From NCBI RefSeq assembly GCF_040219335.1, contig NZ_JAVJSQ010000010.1:186001-250000 (forward strand): 64,000 nucleotides of DNA. The letters are read 5' to 3'. This DNA comes from Gimesia sp. (GTDB lineage: Bacteria > Planctomycetota > Planctomycetia > Planctomycetales > Planctomycetaceae). A program made the translations under genes and the position numbers. Shown here piece by piece: positions 17,795 to 27,113 of this stretch (its first letter is position 1; each line of letters opens with the position of its first letter). The notes under the pieces are model-generated. The model ran no database searches, had not been told where the DNA came from, and saw only the letters and a list, made by a program, of their open reading frames with translations.

Positions 17795-18436
17795 TCAGGC
17801 ACGACGTCTGAATTCGGCCCGCATTAAGCCATGTGCAAATTCCGTCTGGTGAATGACTCGAAAACCATGCGATTCCAAGAGCGGTGCGGGATCAATCAGG
17901 GCAGGGGCCTGAATGTTTGAGACCACTTTAAAGAAAAGATACATGGTTTTCAGCCAGAGAGTTGCACGTAGTTGTTTGAGTCTGCTACCTGCTACCTGAA
18001 AGTCTGCATATAACCAGATCGCATCATTGCAGCAGGAATCAGCGATTCTGGTAATGCCCTGGCTGAGTGTCGGTTCGTTAAAGACATCGAGAAAGAAGTT
18101 CGTTACGACCAGATTATAATGATCTTCGGGCATGTTTTCTTTGGAGAGATCACATTTATAAAAGCGTACGCGTGGTCGTGCCTCGGGAAACTGTTTGTTT
18201 ATGCGGGCTTGAGCTAAATCCAGCATGACTTGACTGGAATCGATGTAATGCACTTGCGGGCAGTTTGTCTGCTTCAGGAAATCCAGGAGAAACCGGCCAT
18301 CGCCCTCACCGATCAATGCTACTTTTTCAAGGTGGGATAACTCTGTTAAATACATAGTACGGCAAAGTTGCATCTGATTCCGAAATACAATCTTCTCCAA
18401 TCGCTCAAAGTAGGGAGCGATCCGATTAAAGTTCAT
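17795..18436 (-). CDS. Class I SAM-dependent methyltransferase
   Basis: A 213-residue methyltransferase with motif I ALIGEGDGRFL (about residues 38-48), a motif-II acid in HYIDSSQVML, and a NLVVTNFFLDVF motif-IV segment. The frame runs 51 codons further, but the ATG at 18436 overlaps the stop of the upstream gene (TAATG), which argues for translational coupling and for this start. The substrate is unknown. Its partner is a membrane protein faintly like UbiA prenyltransferases, so a lipid or quinone ring is one possible target; this is inference. Confidence 0.88.
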   Translation of the reverse strand: MNFNRIAPYFERLEKIVFRNQMQLCRTMYLTELSHLEKVALIGEGDGRFLLDFLKQTNCPQVHYIDSSQVMLDLAQARINKQFPEARPRVRFYKCDLSKENMPEDHYNLVVTNFFLDVFNEPTLSQGITRIADSCCNDAIWLYADFQVAGSRLKQLRATLWLKTMYLFFKVVSNIQAPALIDPAPLLESHGFRVIHQTEFAHGLMRAEFRRRA

Positions 18437-19371
18437 TATGCAATACTCAGAATTAACCAGGGAGTTAGTAGTGCCAGATCTGCTAAAACTGGTTTTAAGC
18501 GTAAACTGACAGTTCCGCGATCCAGTCCGATCAAGAGTAACGTGCTTAAGAGCAGGGATAGTTCGAACGCTGGTATCTGTTGCTTCCAAATCATTAATAC
18601 AGAAATGACTGACTGAAGAATGAGAAAGACAATTAGTAAATTATGAAACTGGTGTAGTCGTTCAGGCTTGCTGGTAAAAAAAGTTACTTCCCGGGCGTCT
18701 AAATCGGAAGTAAACTCCCAGCGGGAGATTGCAAGGCAGTTCAAAGTACAGATAGCAAAGAAACTGAAGCCGGTCCAGAAATGGTAAGGAGTCCAGGTTG
18801 GTTGTTGGACAACGATAAAGAAATGGATTGCTATGGAAAAAAACATTCCAACCAGAAGTTCTCTCGGCAGAAAACTTCTTGCCAGATGAGGGAAACAAAA
18901 GCAACTCACGAAATACAATGCCAGCAATGATAACAGGCATAAGCCCCGCTTCAATTCTGTAGAGTTAAGTGTCACCAGCAGGAAACAAACCGAAAACGTG
19001 GCTATAAGTAACCAGAGTCCAAGTAAAGGTATGAAATACCGAGAGGTAAACCGGTGGCGCGGAGTATTTCTAATGCTCCCAGGGGTTCTCAGTGTGTCCA
19101 GCAGTCGATCTCCGGAATAGGCCAGCCAGGTGACACTGAATAATATGTAGTATTGAGCTGGAATGACGTAGCAATTGTATATGCGGGAGAAGCACCAGAG
19201 CCAGGTAACGGCAACCAGTGGTGCATCCAGACTGAGAGAATTTATCGATAATAACGCCTTCTTGAGGAGATGGCGGATAGAACCAGTCAGAGATAATGTG
19301 TTTTGCCCCTCGTATGTAAGCTCATCGGGGTGTGAGAACTTGTCCAGACTGGTTAATATTTTACTTAACAT
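18436..19371 (-). CDS. Polytopic membrane protein, possibly UbiA-superfamily-like
   Basis: A 311-residue protein with about eight hydrophobic helices. Two loops hold acidic clusters, SGDRLLDTLR after the second helix and TSDLDAREVTFF after the fifth, placed where UbiA-type prenyltransferases have their two Asp-rich motifs; neither is a canonical NDxxDxxxD, so the link is weak. It ends in TAATG, sharing a base with the start of the methyltransferase, so the two are coupled. The start is uncertain: ATG 19371 has AGGTAAC upstream, while a TTG at 19470 would add 33 residues. Confidence 0.65.
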   Translation of the reverse strand: MLSKILTSLDKFSHPDELTYEGQNTLSLTGSIRHLLKKALLSINSLSLDAPLVAVTWLWCFSRIYNCYVIPAQYYILFSVTWLAYSGDRLLDTLRTPGSIRNTPRHRFTSRYFIPLLGLWLLIATFSVCFLLVTLNSTELKRGLCLLSLLALYFVSCFCFPHLARSFLPRELLVGMFFSIAIHFFIVVQQPTWTPYHFWTGFSFFAICTLNCLAISRWEFTSDLDAREVTFFTSKPERLHQFHNLLIVFLILQSVISVLMIWKQQIPAFELSLLLSTLLLIGLDRGTVSLRLKPVLADLALLTPWLILSIA

Positions 19372-19642
19372 GTTACCTGTAAGTGATTTCTGGAAAACGT
19401 CGCTTTCATCTCGAGCAGTTCCTGTAAAAAATAACACGGAAACAGAAATAGGGGCATTAGAGTCAGTCAAAACAGATGACTCAGGTGGTAGTATGTATTG
19501 AAGAATCAGAAGCTCTCTGAAAATTAACCTGTTGAAACAAATATAACTCTTCGCATAAAGTATTAAAGACCATATCCATTTGAATTCCGGGACGAGAATC
19601 CCTGTTTTCAGGGATCATACAGCTTCGAACAGGAATCTGAAG

Positions 19643-20065
19643 ATGCCGCTAAAAACGGGGACTGTTGAAGAGCCTAAGCTCGATTTAACCCCCATGATTG
19701 ACATTGTATTTTTGCTGATCATCTTCTTCATGGTCGGTACACAGTTTACTGAAATGGAGCGTCAGTATGACATTCAACTCCCTACAGTGACTGATGCGAA
19801 GCCACTGACCAACCTTCCTGATGATATCATAGTCAATGTAAGTCAGAATGGTGAAGTCACACTTCAGGGAGAAAAGAAGACGTTGACAGAGCTGGAGACA
19901 GCCTTGAAAGAGGCTGTCAAGAATTTTCCGGGACAGTCTGTAGTCATCAGAGGGGATTCAACAGGGCCTTACCAGAATGTGATGAATGTTCTGGATGTCT
20001 GTCATCGAGTTAACATTCGGTCTGTCTCCTTAGCGAATCGATTGAGTGACGAATCCTCAAAATGA
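19643..20065 (+). CDS. ExbD/TolR family biopolymer transport protein
   Basis: A 140-residue single-pass inner-membrane protein: short cytoplasmic start, the family motif DLTPMIDIVFLLIIFFMVGTQF around one TM helix with the conserved Asp (D in MIDIVF) that takes part in proton flow, and a periplasmic domain. ExbD works with an ExbB/TolQ proton channel to power outer-membrane processes. No exbB is adjacent. The ATG at 19643 has AGGAAT eight bases upstream; an ATG 21 codons earlier is unlikely. It overlaps the next gene by ATGA, so the next protein is probably its functional partner. Confidence 0.93.
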   Translation: MPLKTGTVEEPKLDLTPMIDIVFLLIIFFMVGTQFTEMERQYDIQLPTVTDAKPLTNLPDDIIVNVSQNGEVTLQGEKKTLTELETALKEAVKNFPGQSVVIRGDSTGPYQNVMNVLDVCHRVNIRSVSLANRLSDESSK

Positions 20066-22329
20066 ACGATCGACTGCATAACCTCATCGAAAGAATTCTG
20101 TCAGGACGTGCCATCACGTTTGAGCAGATTCTGTGGGGTATCCTCATCCTGGCCGCATTATTTGCATCCATCCATCTGCTCTCGATGCTGGTGACGCGCT
20201 GGGGAGACAGTAATGCATCATCCAAGGCACTGTTGTTTTCAATAATCGTGCATCTGTCATTGTCCCTCGGGGTCGTCACGCTCTGGCCTGAACAGCCCCC
20301 CCAGTCCCTGAGTAAAGCAGAGTTGGCTGAGGAACGTGAGCGAAAAGAAAAAGATCAGCAGAAATTCACGCTTCAGGCTGAAAGTACTGAGACCATCAAA
20401 AACAAGGAGCCCGGGAATACTCCTGTCTGGGATCAATTACAGAAGCCCGAGAAACAGGAATTATCCCGTATCGAACTCACACGCCCCGAATTTGATCCTT
20501 TGATGGCACCTCCTGAGAAAGAACTTCCCCAGGAAATCTCGGAAATGCCGATGCCTGATCTGATATCGGAGGCCGATTTACCGATCACTCCCGCCCGGGT
20601 AGAGCGAGAGAGCGTCAGCCAAAAGAAAATTCAGGCTGTCGCACCCTTGGAGATCACTGACACAACGGCGGAATCCCGGGCAGAGGTCTCGGTACCTTCG
20701 ACCTCTCGTGAACGGAGTAGAATGATCCGAATTGGTCAGTCGAATCAGGATGTGAAACGTCAATCAGCGCCCGGGGCCGTAGATCGAATTCAGCCGTCGT
20801 TCAGCAGCGAAAAACAGACGCTGGCCTTGAATGCGCAAGTTGATCCGCAATCGAAACTGGAACGGAATGCCAAAGATTCCATGGTTTCCCGCAGGACCGG
20901 ACCTGCTCCGTCCAATCTGAAGATTGAACCAACGGGAGTAGAAACTGACGCAGCAAGTCAGACACAGGCGAATTCTGCACCGACCGAGCCAAGGTTTTCT
21001 CGTCGAAGAACCCGATCTACCCGGTCGGTATCGCAGGGGACTGTCAAACGCTCTTCACCTCAGGCAACAGCGGGTAAGGAAAACCCTGACACACAGCGAT
21101 TGATGGCTGAACGCAGTTCGTTGCCGCTGGCAATCAACAGACCGGGTTTGCAACCAGATGCAATGCGTCCCAGTTTTGATGCGGTTTCAAATCGTACTAA
21201 AGCAAATATTCCTGCGACTTATCGATTGAGAAATCTTTCGAAACGCAAGGAAATCGCTCAACGCTTTGGTGGAACGGAAGAATCAGAGCGCGCGGTGGAA
21301 GCGAGTTTGAAATGGCTGGCGACACATCAGGAACCAGCCGGATTCTGGGATGCAGATCGATTTGGCGCAGGTAAAGTGCGCATTGACGAACAGGGAATTG
21401 ACCGTCGTAATGCGGGGATACAGGCCGATTCCGGACTGACGGCTCTCGCGATTCTGGCCTTTCTGGGAGCGGGATACACTCAAGAAGAGGGAGATTATTC
21501 AGATAACCTCAAACGGGCGATTGGCTGGATGGTCGAGAATCAGCGGTCGAATGGTTTTCTGGGAGGAGAAGCGACTCATTACGCACGCATGTATTCACAT
21601 GCGATGGCGACATATGCCTTGGCCGAAGCATATGGATTACAGTCGGATCCGCGGTCTAACCCTCAACTGCGTGAAGCCGTGGGGCGGGCCGTTGCCTATA
21701 TCGTAGAAAATCAGAACCCCTATGATGGAGGATGGCGCTATGTCAAAGGGCAGAAAAGTGACATGAGCATGTTTGGCTGGCAACTGATGGCGCTCAAGAG
21801 TGCTGAAATTGCCGGTATTCCTATCCCCTCCGATACCAAACAGCTGATGGTGAAATTTTTAAAGGAACGCAGTCTCGGCAAGAATAATGGCTTGGCAACC
21901 TATCGATTAATGGAGCCTGCTACCCCGCCGACATCCGCGATGACTGCAGAATCTTTATTTTGCAAACAGATGCTGGGAATCAGGCGGGATAACCCAGCCT
22001 GTCGAGAAGCAATTCAGTTTATTTCAGATCGCCCTCCACGCCTCTCAGAATACAATCTGTACTATTGGTACTATGGCACCCTGGCGATGTATCAATATGG
22101 AGGAGCACCCTGGCGGGACTGGAATGAAGACTTACGAGATCTATTAATTTCGGAGCAGGTCACACGCGGAGAAAATGCAGGTAGCTGGGATCCACGCCCC
22201 CCCTGGGGACCATATGGTGGTCGACTTTATTCCACGACCATCAGCACACTCTGTCTGGAAGTGTACTATCGTTTTTTGCCTCTGTATCAGATGGGAGGCC
22301 GCTACGATGATGAACCATCTCAGGAATGA
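20062..22329 (+). CDS. Membrane-anchored protein with C-terminal squalene-cyclase/prenyltransferase-like alpha-alpha barrel
   Basis: A 755-residue protein. N-terminal part: TM helices at about residues 20-38 and 50-72. Middle (about 90-390): charged, Pro/Ser/Glu-rich, low complexity, probably an extended linker. C-terminal part (about 410-740): terpene-cyclase/prenyltransferase-type repeats, seen as ERAVEASLKWLATHQEPAGFW, SGLTALAILAFLGAGYT, AIGWMVENQRSNGFL and MYSHAMATYALAEAYG. The DXDD motif of squalene-hopene cyclases is not seen, so it is probably a binding scaffold rather than a cyclase. It is coupled by ATGA to an ExbD gene, suggesting that the TolR/ExbD motor acts with it. TonB-like energy transduction is inferred. 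Confidence 0.85.
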   Translation: MNDRLHNLIERILSGRAITFEQILWGILILAALFASIHLLSMLVTRWGDSNASSKALLFSIIVHLSLSLGVVTLWPEQPPQSLSKAELAEERERKEKDQQKFTLQAESTETIKNKEPGNTPVWDQLQKPEKQELSRIELTRPEFDPLMAPPEKELPQEISEMPMPDLISEADLPITPARVERESVSQKKIQAVAPLEITDTTAESRAEVSVPSTSRERSRMIRIGQSNQDVKRQSAPGAVDRIQPSFSSEKQTLALNAQVDPQSKLERNAKDSMVSRRTGPAPSNLKIEPTGVETDAASQTQANSAPTEPRFSRRRTRSTRSVSQGTVKRSSPQATAGKENPDTQRLMAERSSLPLAINRPGLQPDAMRPSFDAVSNRTKANIPATYRLRNLSKRKEIAQRFGGTEESERAVEASLKWLATHQEPAGFWDADRFGAGKVRIDEQGIDRRNAGIQADSGLTALAILAFLGAGYTQEEGDYSDNLKRAIGWMVENQRSNGFLGGEATHYARMYSHAMATYALAEAYGLQSDPRSNPQLREAVGRAVAYIVENQNPYDGGWRYVKGQKSDMSMFGWQLMALKSAEIAGIPIPSDTKQLMVKFLKERSLGKNNGLATYRLMEPATPPTSAMTAESLFCKQMLGIRRDNPACREAIQFISDRPPRLSEYNLYYWYYGTLAMYQYGGAPWRDWNEDLRDLLISEQVTRGENAGSWDPRPPWGPYGGRLYSTTISTLCLEVYYRFLPLYQMGGRYDDEPSQE

Positions 22330-22462
22330 AGTTGAATTTCCAGATGGCAGTGGTTGATTTCTACACCTGCATCTCACATACAATGTGGTTAGGATCCTTG
22401 ATCTCTCAGCGTGTGCTTTGTTGTACGCTTATCGGAAAAAATCTACTAGAAAGAACATCTCC

Positions 22463-23977
22463 ATGAATGCTTCCCAGAAAGCATACGATCGATTAATCGC
22501 ACGCCTCAAACAAGCGGCCTTGTTGAGTTCCTGTTCTGCAATTCTGGAATGGGATGAACAAACTTATCTACCGGCGGATGGTGCGAGTCATCGATCAGAT
22601 CAGCTTTCCATGATGGCGGGAATGGTTCATCAGGAAGCCACCAGTTCAGAAACCGGAGACATGCTGAACGAACTGGAAAGTGCTTCGGAGTGGGAAGAAG
22701 ATTCAGTAGAGCAGGCCAACATTCGTGAGGCTCGACATGAATATGACCGGATGACGAAACTCCCACGTCAACTTGTAGAGGAGTTGTCCCGGGTAGCGAC
22801 CCTTTCACATCATGCGTGGGTAAAAGCCCGTAAGGAAAATCAGTTCAATGATTTCCTGCCCTGGCTCGAAAAGATGATTGGCCTCAAACGCGAACAGGCT
22901 GCCGCTCTCGGCTCGGCGGGGCAGACAGCTTACGATGCTCTGCTGGACGAGTACGAACCCGGTGCGACTTCAGAAATGATCGAGCAGGCCTTTACTCCGT
23001 TGCGTAATGAACTGGTCAAACTTGTTTCTGCAATCAAAGAATCCGGAATTGTTCCCGATGTCTCCCTCCTGACCAGAAAATATCCTGTTGATAAGCAGCG
23101 AGAGTTCAGTCTCTCCGCTGCTGAAAAGATCGGATTTGATTTTACCGCCGGCAGACTCGATATTGCAGCGCATCCTTTCTGTAGTGGGATTGGCCCGGGG
23201 GATTGTCGCCTGACGACCCGCTATGATGAACACCATTTTCCAGGAGCTTTTTTTGGAACGCTGCACGAAGCAGGTCACGGTATCTACGAGCAGGGGTTAC
23301 TCAAGGAATACTTTGGTACTCCCGCCGGCAGTTCAACCTCATTGGGTATCCATGAATCTCAATCGCGGATGTGGGAGAACCTGGTGGGGAGAAGCCGTCC
23401 GTTCTGGAACTGTTTCTATCAGTCTGCACAGCAGCAGTTCCCGGAAGCCTTAGCTGATGTTGCCCAGGATGACTTTTATCGGGCGATCAATGATGTACGC
23501 CCTTCGTATATTCGAGTTGAGGCAGATGAGGTGACCTATAATCTGCACATCATGCTGCGCTTCGAACTTGAGCAGGCGCTGATATCCGGAGACCTGCAAC
23601 CTGCCGATGTCGAGGCTGCCTGGAATGAGAAATTTACGAGTTACTTTGGTATTACACCGGACACGCCTGCGAATGGCTTCCTGCAGGATGTGCACTGGAG
23701 TGCTGGTCTGATTGGTTACTTCCCGACATACGCCCTCGGAAACATGTATGCAGCTCACTTTTTCAATGCTGCAGACAGTGAACTGGGAGGCCTGGACGAT
23801 CTCATTGCGCGGGGAGAATTCAGCCCGCTCAAGGAATGGTTGAATCAAAACATTCATCAGCACGGGAAACGCTATCGAGCGAATCGGTTACTGGAAGTGG
23901 TTACGGGAGAAACCCTTTCACATGTTCCGCTTGTCGATCAGTTGAATCGTAAATATGGCGAGCTCTACAACCTCTAA
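22463..23977 (+). CDS. M32 family (Taq-type) metallocarboxypeptidase
   Basis: A 504-residue cytoplasmic zinc carboxypeptidase that removes C-terminal residues from peptides. Metal site H268-E269-x-x-H272 (HEAGH in GTLHEAGHGIYEQG) and the family block HESQSRMWENLVGRSRPFW just after it, with IRVEADEVTYNLHI further on. Length matches the family (about 500). The ATG at 22463 begins MNASQKAYDRL, the usual N-terminus; an upstream GTG 26 codons earlier is not supported. It is flanked by unrelated same-strand genes. Confidence 0.96.
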   Translation: MNASQKAYDRLIARLKQAALLSSCSAILEWDEQTYLPADGASHRSDQLSMMAGMVHQEATSSETGDMLNELESASEWEEDSVEQANIREARHEYDRMTKLPRQLVEELSRVATLSHHAWVKARKENQFNDFLPWLEKMIGLKREQAAALGSAGQTAYDALLDEYEPGATSEMIEQAFTPLRNELVKLVSAIKESGIVPDVSLLTRKYPVDKQREFSLSAAEKIGFDFTAGRLDIAAHPFCSGIGPGDCRLTTRYDEHHFPGAFFGTLHEAGHGIYEQGLLKEYFGTPAGSSTSLGIHESQSRMWENLVGRSRPFWNCFYQSAQQQFPEALADVAQDDFYRAINDVRPSYIRVEADEVTYNLHIMLRFELEQALISGDLQPADVEAAWNEKFTSYFGITPDTPANGFLQDVHWSAGLIGYFPTYALGNMYAAHFFNAADSELGGLDDLIARGEFSPLKEWLNQNIHQHGKRYRANRLLEVVTGETLSHVPLVDQLNRKYGELYNL

Positions 23978-24009
23978 AATATCAAAGTAAAACGGCAGAG
24001 AGCAGGTAT

Positions 24010-24576
24010 ATGTCCAATTCCAGTGCTAAAAAAGATTTCCTGATTGCCCTGGCTCTGGTTGTCACCGGAGCTGTCATTTTTTCTTCCTGGTTCGCGTTCC
24101 GTTTGCCGGAGTCAACCTTACCCGAAGGGGGAATGGCCCAACTGAAGGTGGGGACTGAGGCCCCTCCCATTCAAGCAGCAGGCTGGGTGAATGGTGACCC
24201 CCATCAAAACGACTACCTCAAAGGGAAAGTGATTGTCGTTGATGCATGGGCGACCTGGTGTGGTCCCTGTCGAATGGCAGCACCGCATCTGGTGGAGGTG
24301 CATGAGAAATTCAAAGATCAAAATGTGGCGTTTGTCGGTTTAACCACCGATGGTGAAGATCTGCTTCCTGTGATTGAGGAGTGGCTTGACGAAACGGGAA
24401 TCACCTGGCCCAATGGCTACGGGGCAATCGATTCTCTGCTTGCCTTCAAGGCAGAATTTATCCCACAGGTCTGGGTGATTGGTACGGACGGAAAAGTGGT
24501 CTGGAATGTTGACTCGGAGAGAACTGAATCTCTGGAAGAGGGAATCGCACGCGCTTTAAAACTGGCGCAACAGTGA
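24010..24576 (+). CDS. TlpA/ResA-like membrane-anchored thioredoxin
   Basis: A 188-residue thiol-disulfide protein. One TM anchor (about residues 11-31) is followed by a periplasmic thioredoxin fold with the CxxC pair C84-C87 in WATWCGPCRMAAP and the cis-Pro region FIPQVWVIG. It would reduce or oxidise periplasmic thiols, perhaps in cytochrome c maturation or redox homeostasis. It starts 32 bases after the M32 gene and 60 bases before the alpha/beta hydrolase. Confidence 0.93.
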   Translation: MSNSSAKKDFLIALALVVTGAVIFSSWFAFRLPESTLPEGGMAQLKVGTEAPPIQAAGWVNGDPHQNDYLKGKVIVVDAWATWCGPCRMAAPHLVEVHEKFKDQNVAFVGLTTDGEDLLPVIEEWLDETGITWPNGYGAIDSLLAFKAEFIPQVWVIGTDGKVVWNVDSERTESLEEGIARALKLAQQ

Positions 24577-24636
24577 TGAAGATGCCTTTCAGTCACGCGG
24601 GCTGATCGCTGAATCACTTCCAGGAAGGACAACACA

Positions 24637-25446
24637 ATGAGTCAGCAGAAGCTAGAGCAAAACGTAAATGGGATTCGCATGCAGGTTACTATCGCCGGGG
24701 AAGGGCCGCCTCTACTGCTGGTGCATGGATTCCCGTTAAGTCATCGAATGTGGCAGGCTCAGATTGCACATTTCCAGCAGCAGTATACTGTCATCGCTCC
24801 TGATCTGAGAGGCTTCGGCGGGTCAGATGTCACGGTCGGAACGGTGAGTATGAAACAACACGCTGAGGATCTGAAGGAACTACTTGCGCAACTGGAAGTC
24901 GATGAGCCTGTGAATTTCTGTGGCCTTTCCATGGGAGGGTATATTGCCTGGGAATTCTGGAGGCACTTTCCGGAAAAACTGAAAACATTGATTCTCTGCG
25001 ATACACGTTCCGATGCAGATACCGAAGAGGGGGTCAGCAATCGGTTAAAAATGGTCGATCTGGTGTTACGCCATGGCCCCGAAGCTGTTGCTTCAGCAAT
25101 GATCCCTAATCTGTTGAGTAAGACATCACGAGAATTGTACCCGGAGATTGCTCAGGTTCTGATTACAGAAATCGAAGCAGCAGATCCTGAAGGGATTGCT
25201 GCCAGCCAGCGAGGCATGGCGGAGCGTGATGATTTTCTGGGTGTACTTGATCAGATCCAGATTCCCGCATTACTCATTGTCGGCAGTGACGATGTCCTGA
25301 CACCTCCGGATATCATGCAGGAAATGGCTGTAAGGCTCCCAGAGGCCAGCTGTCGTGAAATTCCACGAGTGGGGCATATGGCCCCTCTGGAAGCGGCAGA
25401 AGAGGTCAATCAGGCGATGGAAGAATTCTTAGCTGTTGGCAGGTAG
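24637..25446 (+). CDS. Alpha/beta hydrolase
   Basis: A 269-residue cytoplasmic hydrolase. Oxyanion region HGFPLSHRMW, nucleophile elbow GLSMGGYIAW, acid in VGSDDVLTP, and His in RVGHMAPLE. The layout resembles the 3-oxoadipate enol-lactonase/haloperoxidase branch, but the substrate cannot be read from sequence. The start has a strong AGGAAGGA ribosome site. It lies between thioredoxin and rhodanese genes with short gaps, so a common transcript is possible. Confidence 0.92.
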   Translation: MSQQKLEQNVNGIRMQVTIAGEGPPLLLVHGFPLSHRMWQAQIAHFQQQYTVIAPDLRGFGGSDVTVGTVSMKQHAEDLKELLAQLEVDEPVNFCGLSMGGYIAWEFWRHFPEKLKTLILCDTRSDADTEEGVSNRLKMVDLVLRHGPEAVASAMIPNLLSKTSRELYPEIAQVLITEIEAADPEGIAASQRGMAERDDFLGVLDQIQIPALLIVGSDDVLTPPDIMQEMAVRLPEASCREIPRVGHMAPLEAAEEVNQAMEEFLAVGR

Positions 25447-25541
25447 ACTTCAATGTTGAGAAATGCGATTATCTAGAAGTCTTCATGGCTGAGAGCCGGG
25501 ATGGTCAGATTTGTTTTAGTCAGAATATAAAGGGACCCACA

Positions 25542-25922
25542 ATGGGTAAAAATCATTCTCAACGTTTTCTGGATATCGTGAATGATGCGAAATCAAGAGT
25601 GACCGAGTGCACCGTGCAGGATGTGCAGGCACGTAAGCAAGAGGGGGATGAGTTTCACCTCATTGATGTACGTGAAGATCATGAATTTCAGGCAGCAAGG
25701 ATTCCTGGCGCAATTCATCTCGGGAAGGGGGTCATCGAACGCGATATCGAGCGGGCATTCCCAGATACCTCTGCAACATTGATTTTGTACTGTGGTGGCG
25801 GCTTCCGCTCTGCTTTGGCTGCAGATAACCTGCAAAAGATGGGATACACTCAAGTGATCTCTATGGACGGTGGGTTCAGCGGATGGAAGAATGCCGGTTA
25901 TGAGATCGAGGCAGGTTCATAA
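25542..25922 (+). CDS. Single-domain rhodanese-like sulfurtransferase
   Basis: A 126-residue rhodanese with the CH2A-like start HLIDVREDHEF, the IPGAIHL element and active Cys84 in LYCGGGFRSALAA, the persulfide-carrying loop. It would move sulfane sulfur to a thiol acceptor. The ATG at 25542 has AAGGGA eight bases upstream; the frame extends 19 codons further without support. It is followed by a terminator-like hairpin, which marks the end of the plus-strand cluster. Confidence 0.94.
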   Translation: MGKNHSQRFLDIVNDAKSRVTECTVQDVQARKQEGDEFHLIDVREDHEFQAARIPGAIHLGKGVIERDIERAFPDTSATLILYCGGGFRSALAADNLQKMGYTQVISMDGGFSGWKNAGYEIEAGS

Positions 25923-25943
25923 AGAAAGTAGAAACCAGCATCG

Positions 25944-25984
25944 TAAAAAAACAGAGCCCGTTACCGGAAGAGGTAGCGGGCTCT
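25944..25984 (-). terminator. Bidirectional terminator between convergent genes
   Basis: Bases 25953-25965 pair with 25972-25984 (AGAGCCCG at the base, one G-T pair inside) as a 13-bp stem with a GGAAGA loop. On the minus strand it is followed by GTTTTTTAC, a clear T tract (A run at 25946-25951 on plus), so it best fits the minus-strand small gene; on plus the T run is weaker. Confidence 0.85.
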
Positions 25985-26017
25985 GAGTCTTTACTGGTTT
26001 AGAACTGGCTGCTGCCG

Positions 26018-26179
26018 TTAACCCAACTCCCAGTTATAAGCGGAGAGTTGCATGAGCAGGAAAATAATTCCTGTCACCAGAGCGGCAAGGGAGACAAACA
26101 GTAAGCCAACATAAATGTTCGGGCCACCTGATTCTGCAGTGGCTGCTTTTCCTTTAGACTTAGAGCTTCGAGTTGACAT
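26018..26179 (-). CDS. 53-residue single-TM small protein
   Basis: A short gene read directly: MSTRSSKSKGKAATAESGGP, then a TM helix at about residues 22-44 (VGLLFVSLAALVTGIIFLLM) and the tail QLSAYNWELG. Its ATG lies 20 bases inside the end of the upstream coiled-coil gene and follows AAAGGTGATC, a good ribosome site, so translation is probably coupled. It ends about 34 bases before the terminator. The basic, Ser/Lys-rich N-terminus points to a cytoplasmic start. It is probably a partner of the two upstream coiled-coil membrane proteins. Unknown function. Confidence 0.8.
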   Translation of the reverse strand: MSTRSSKSKGKAATAESGGPNIYVGLLFVSLAALVTGIIFLLMQLSAYNWELG

Positions 26180-27032
26180 GATCACCTTTCTCAATCACAC
26201 CGTTCTTGGCGGCGTCTATTACAGTCCCGACTGCTGTATCAGGATCAACATATACTAATTCAATTTTACCCAGGTACTTGGGACGATTACCGTTTTCCTT
26301 GTTACCAAATCGATAGACATATAGTTGATGGCCTTTGCTGAGTCCGTCATCACTGCCTAGCGAAACTTCTACAAATCTGGTTCCGTTCCGTTTGTCTTTC
26401 TTGGTATTGATAATAACACCTTCAACTGCCGGCGGTGGCGTCTGCATGCCTGCAATCGCAGGGTCATTCGGATCAATGCCTAGATTGGATACGATTTTAT
26501 TCAGATAATTCAGTTCTTGGAGAACCTTGTTATGTTTGGCAGTCAGAGTTTTTTCCTGAATACTCTTGGTGAAAATCGTATCTTCCAGGCTCTTGATGTT
26601 AGCCCGCAGGTCATTGATTGTGTCATGCAGGGTTTTGTTAACTACGCGCTGGCGATCTGATTCCTGACGACGAAAGTTCGCTTCTTCACCCGTAGTTTCA
26701 GCCTGGGCTACCGAAGTGTCTCTTTCAGCACGAACAGTCTCTAACTGATTCTGATAGGATTTATTCTGTGCTTTCAGGGCATCATTGGCGGCTTTAGCTG
26801 TTTGCGCCTGACTCAGTGCATCATTCATTTTCTGAGTCATTTCCGTTTTGTAATTGCTGTACTCGGACTCAAGCTCGTTCATGCTTTTCTGCATGCTGGC
26901 TACATTGTCCTTGAGCTTCAGGCTTTCATTACGCCAGTTCGTCTGTGCTGTAAAGACTGCTCCGGCGAAACCCATAAAGCAGACGCTGAGGACAACTTGA
27001 ACGACGACCAGTACCTTGCCGACAAACGACAT
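26160..27032 (-). CDS. Membrane-anchored coiled-coil protein
   Basis: A 290-residue protein: an N-terminal TM/signal anchor (about residues 5-29), a long coiled coil (about 33-175, many Q, K, E and N in heptads), then a small beta-rich C-terminal domain (about 200-290) with VIINTKKDKRNGTRFVEVSLG, DDGLSKGHQLYVYR and GDHVNSKL. The helix-rod-beta layout resembles MreC or FlgT-type envelope proteins, without clear homology. It shares style and a similar start (KVLVVVQVVLSVCFMGFAGAV) with the next upstream gene and overlaps the 53-residue gene by 20 bases. Confidence 0.85.
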   Translation of the reverse strand: MSFVGKVLVVVQVVLSVCFMGFAGAVFTAQTNWRNESLKLKDNVASMQKSMNELESEYSNYKTEMTQKMNDALSQAQTAKAANDALKAQNKSYQNQLETVRAERDTSVAQAETTGEEANFRRQESDRQRVVNKTLHDTINDLRANIKSLEDTIFTKSIQEKTLTAKHNKVLQELNYLNKIVSNLGIDPNDPAIAGMQTPPPAVEGVIINTKKDKRNGTRFVEVSLGSDDGLSKGHQLYVYRFGNKENGNRPKYLGKIELVYVDPDTAVGTVIDAAKNGVIEKGDHVNSKL

Positions 27033-27113
27033 CTAATCGCTCCTGATATTGATGAAAATTGAAGTTTGTATCTGGTGAATTCTGAAGCCAGTCCGAGACT
27101 GAAATCAGAGGGA

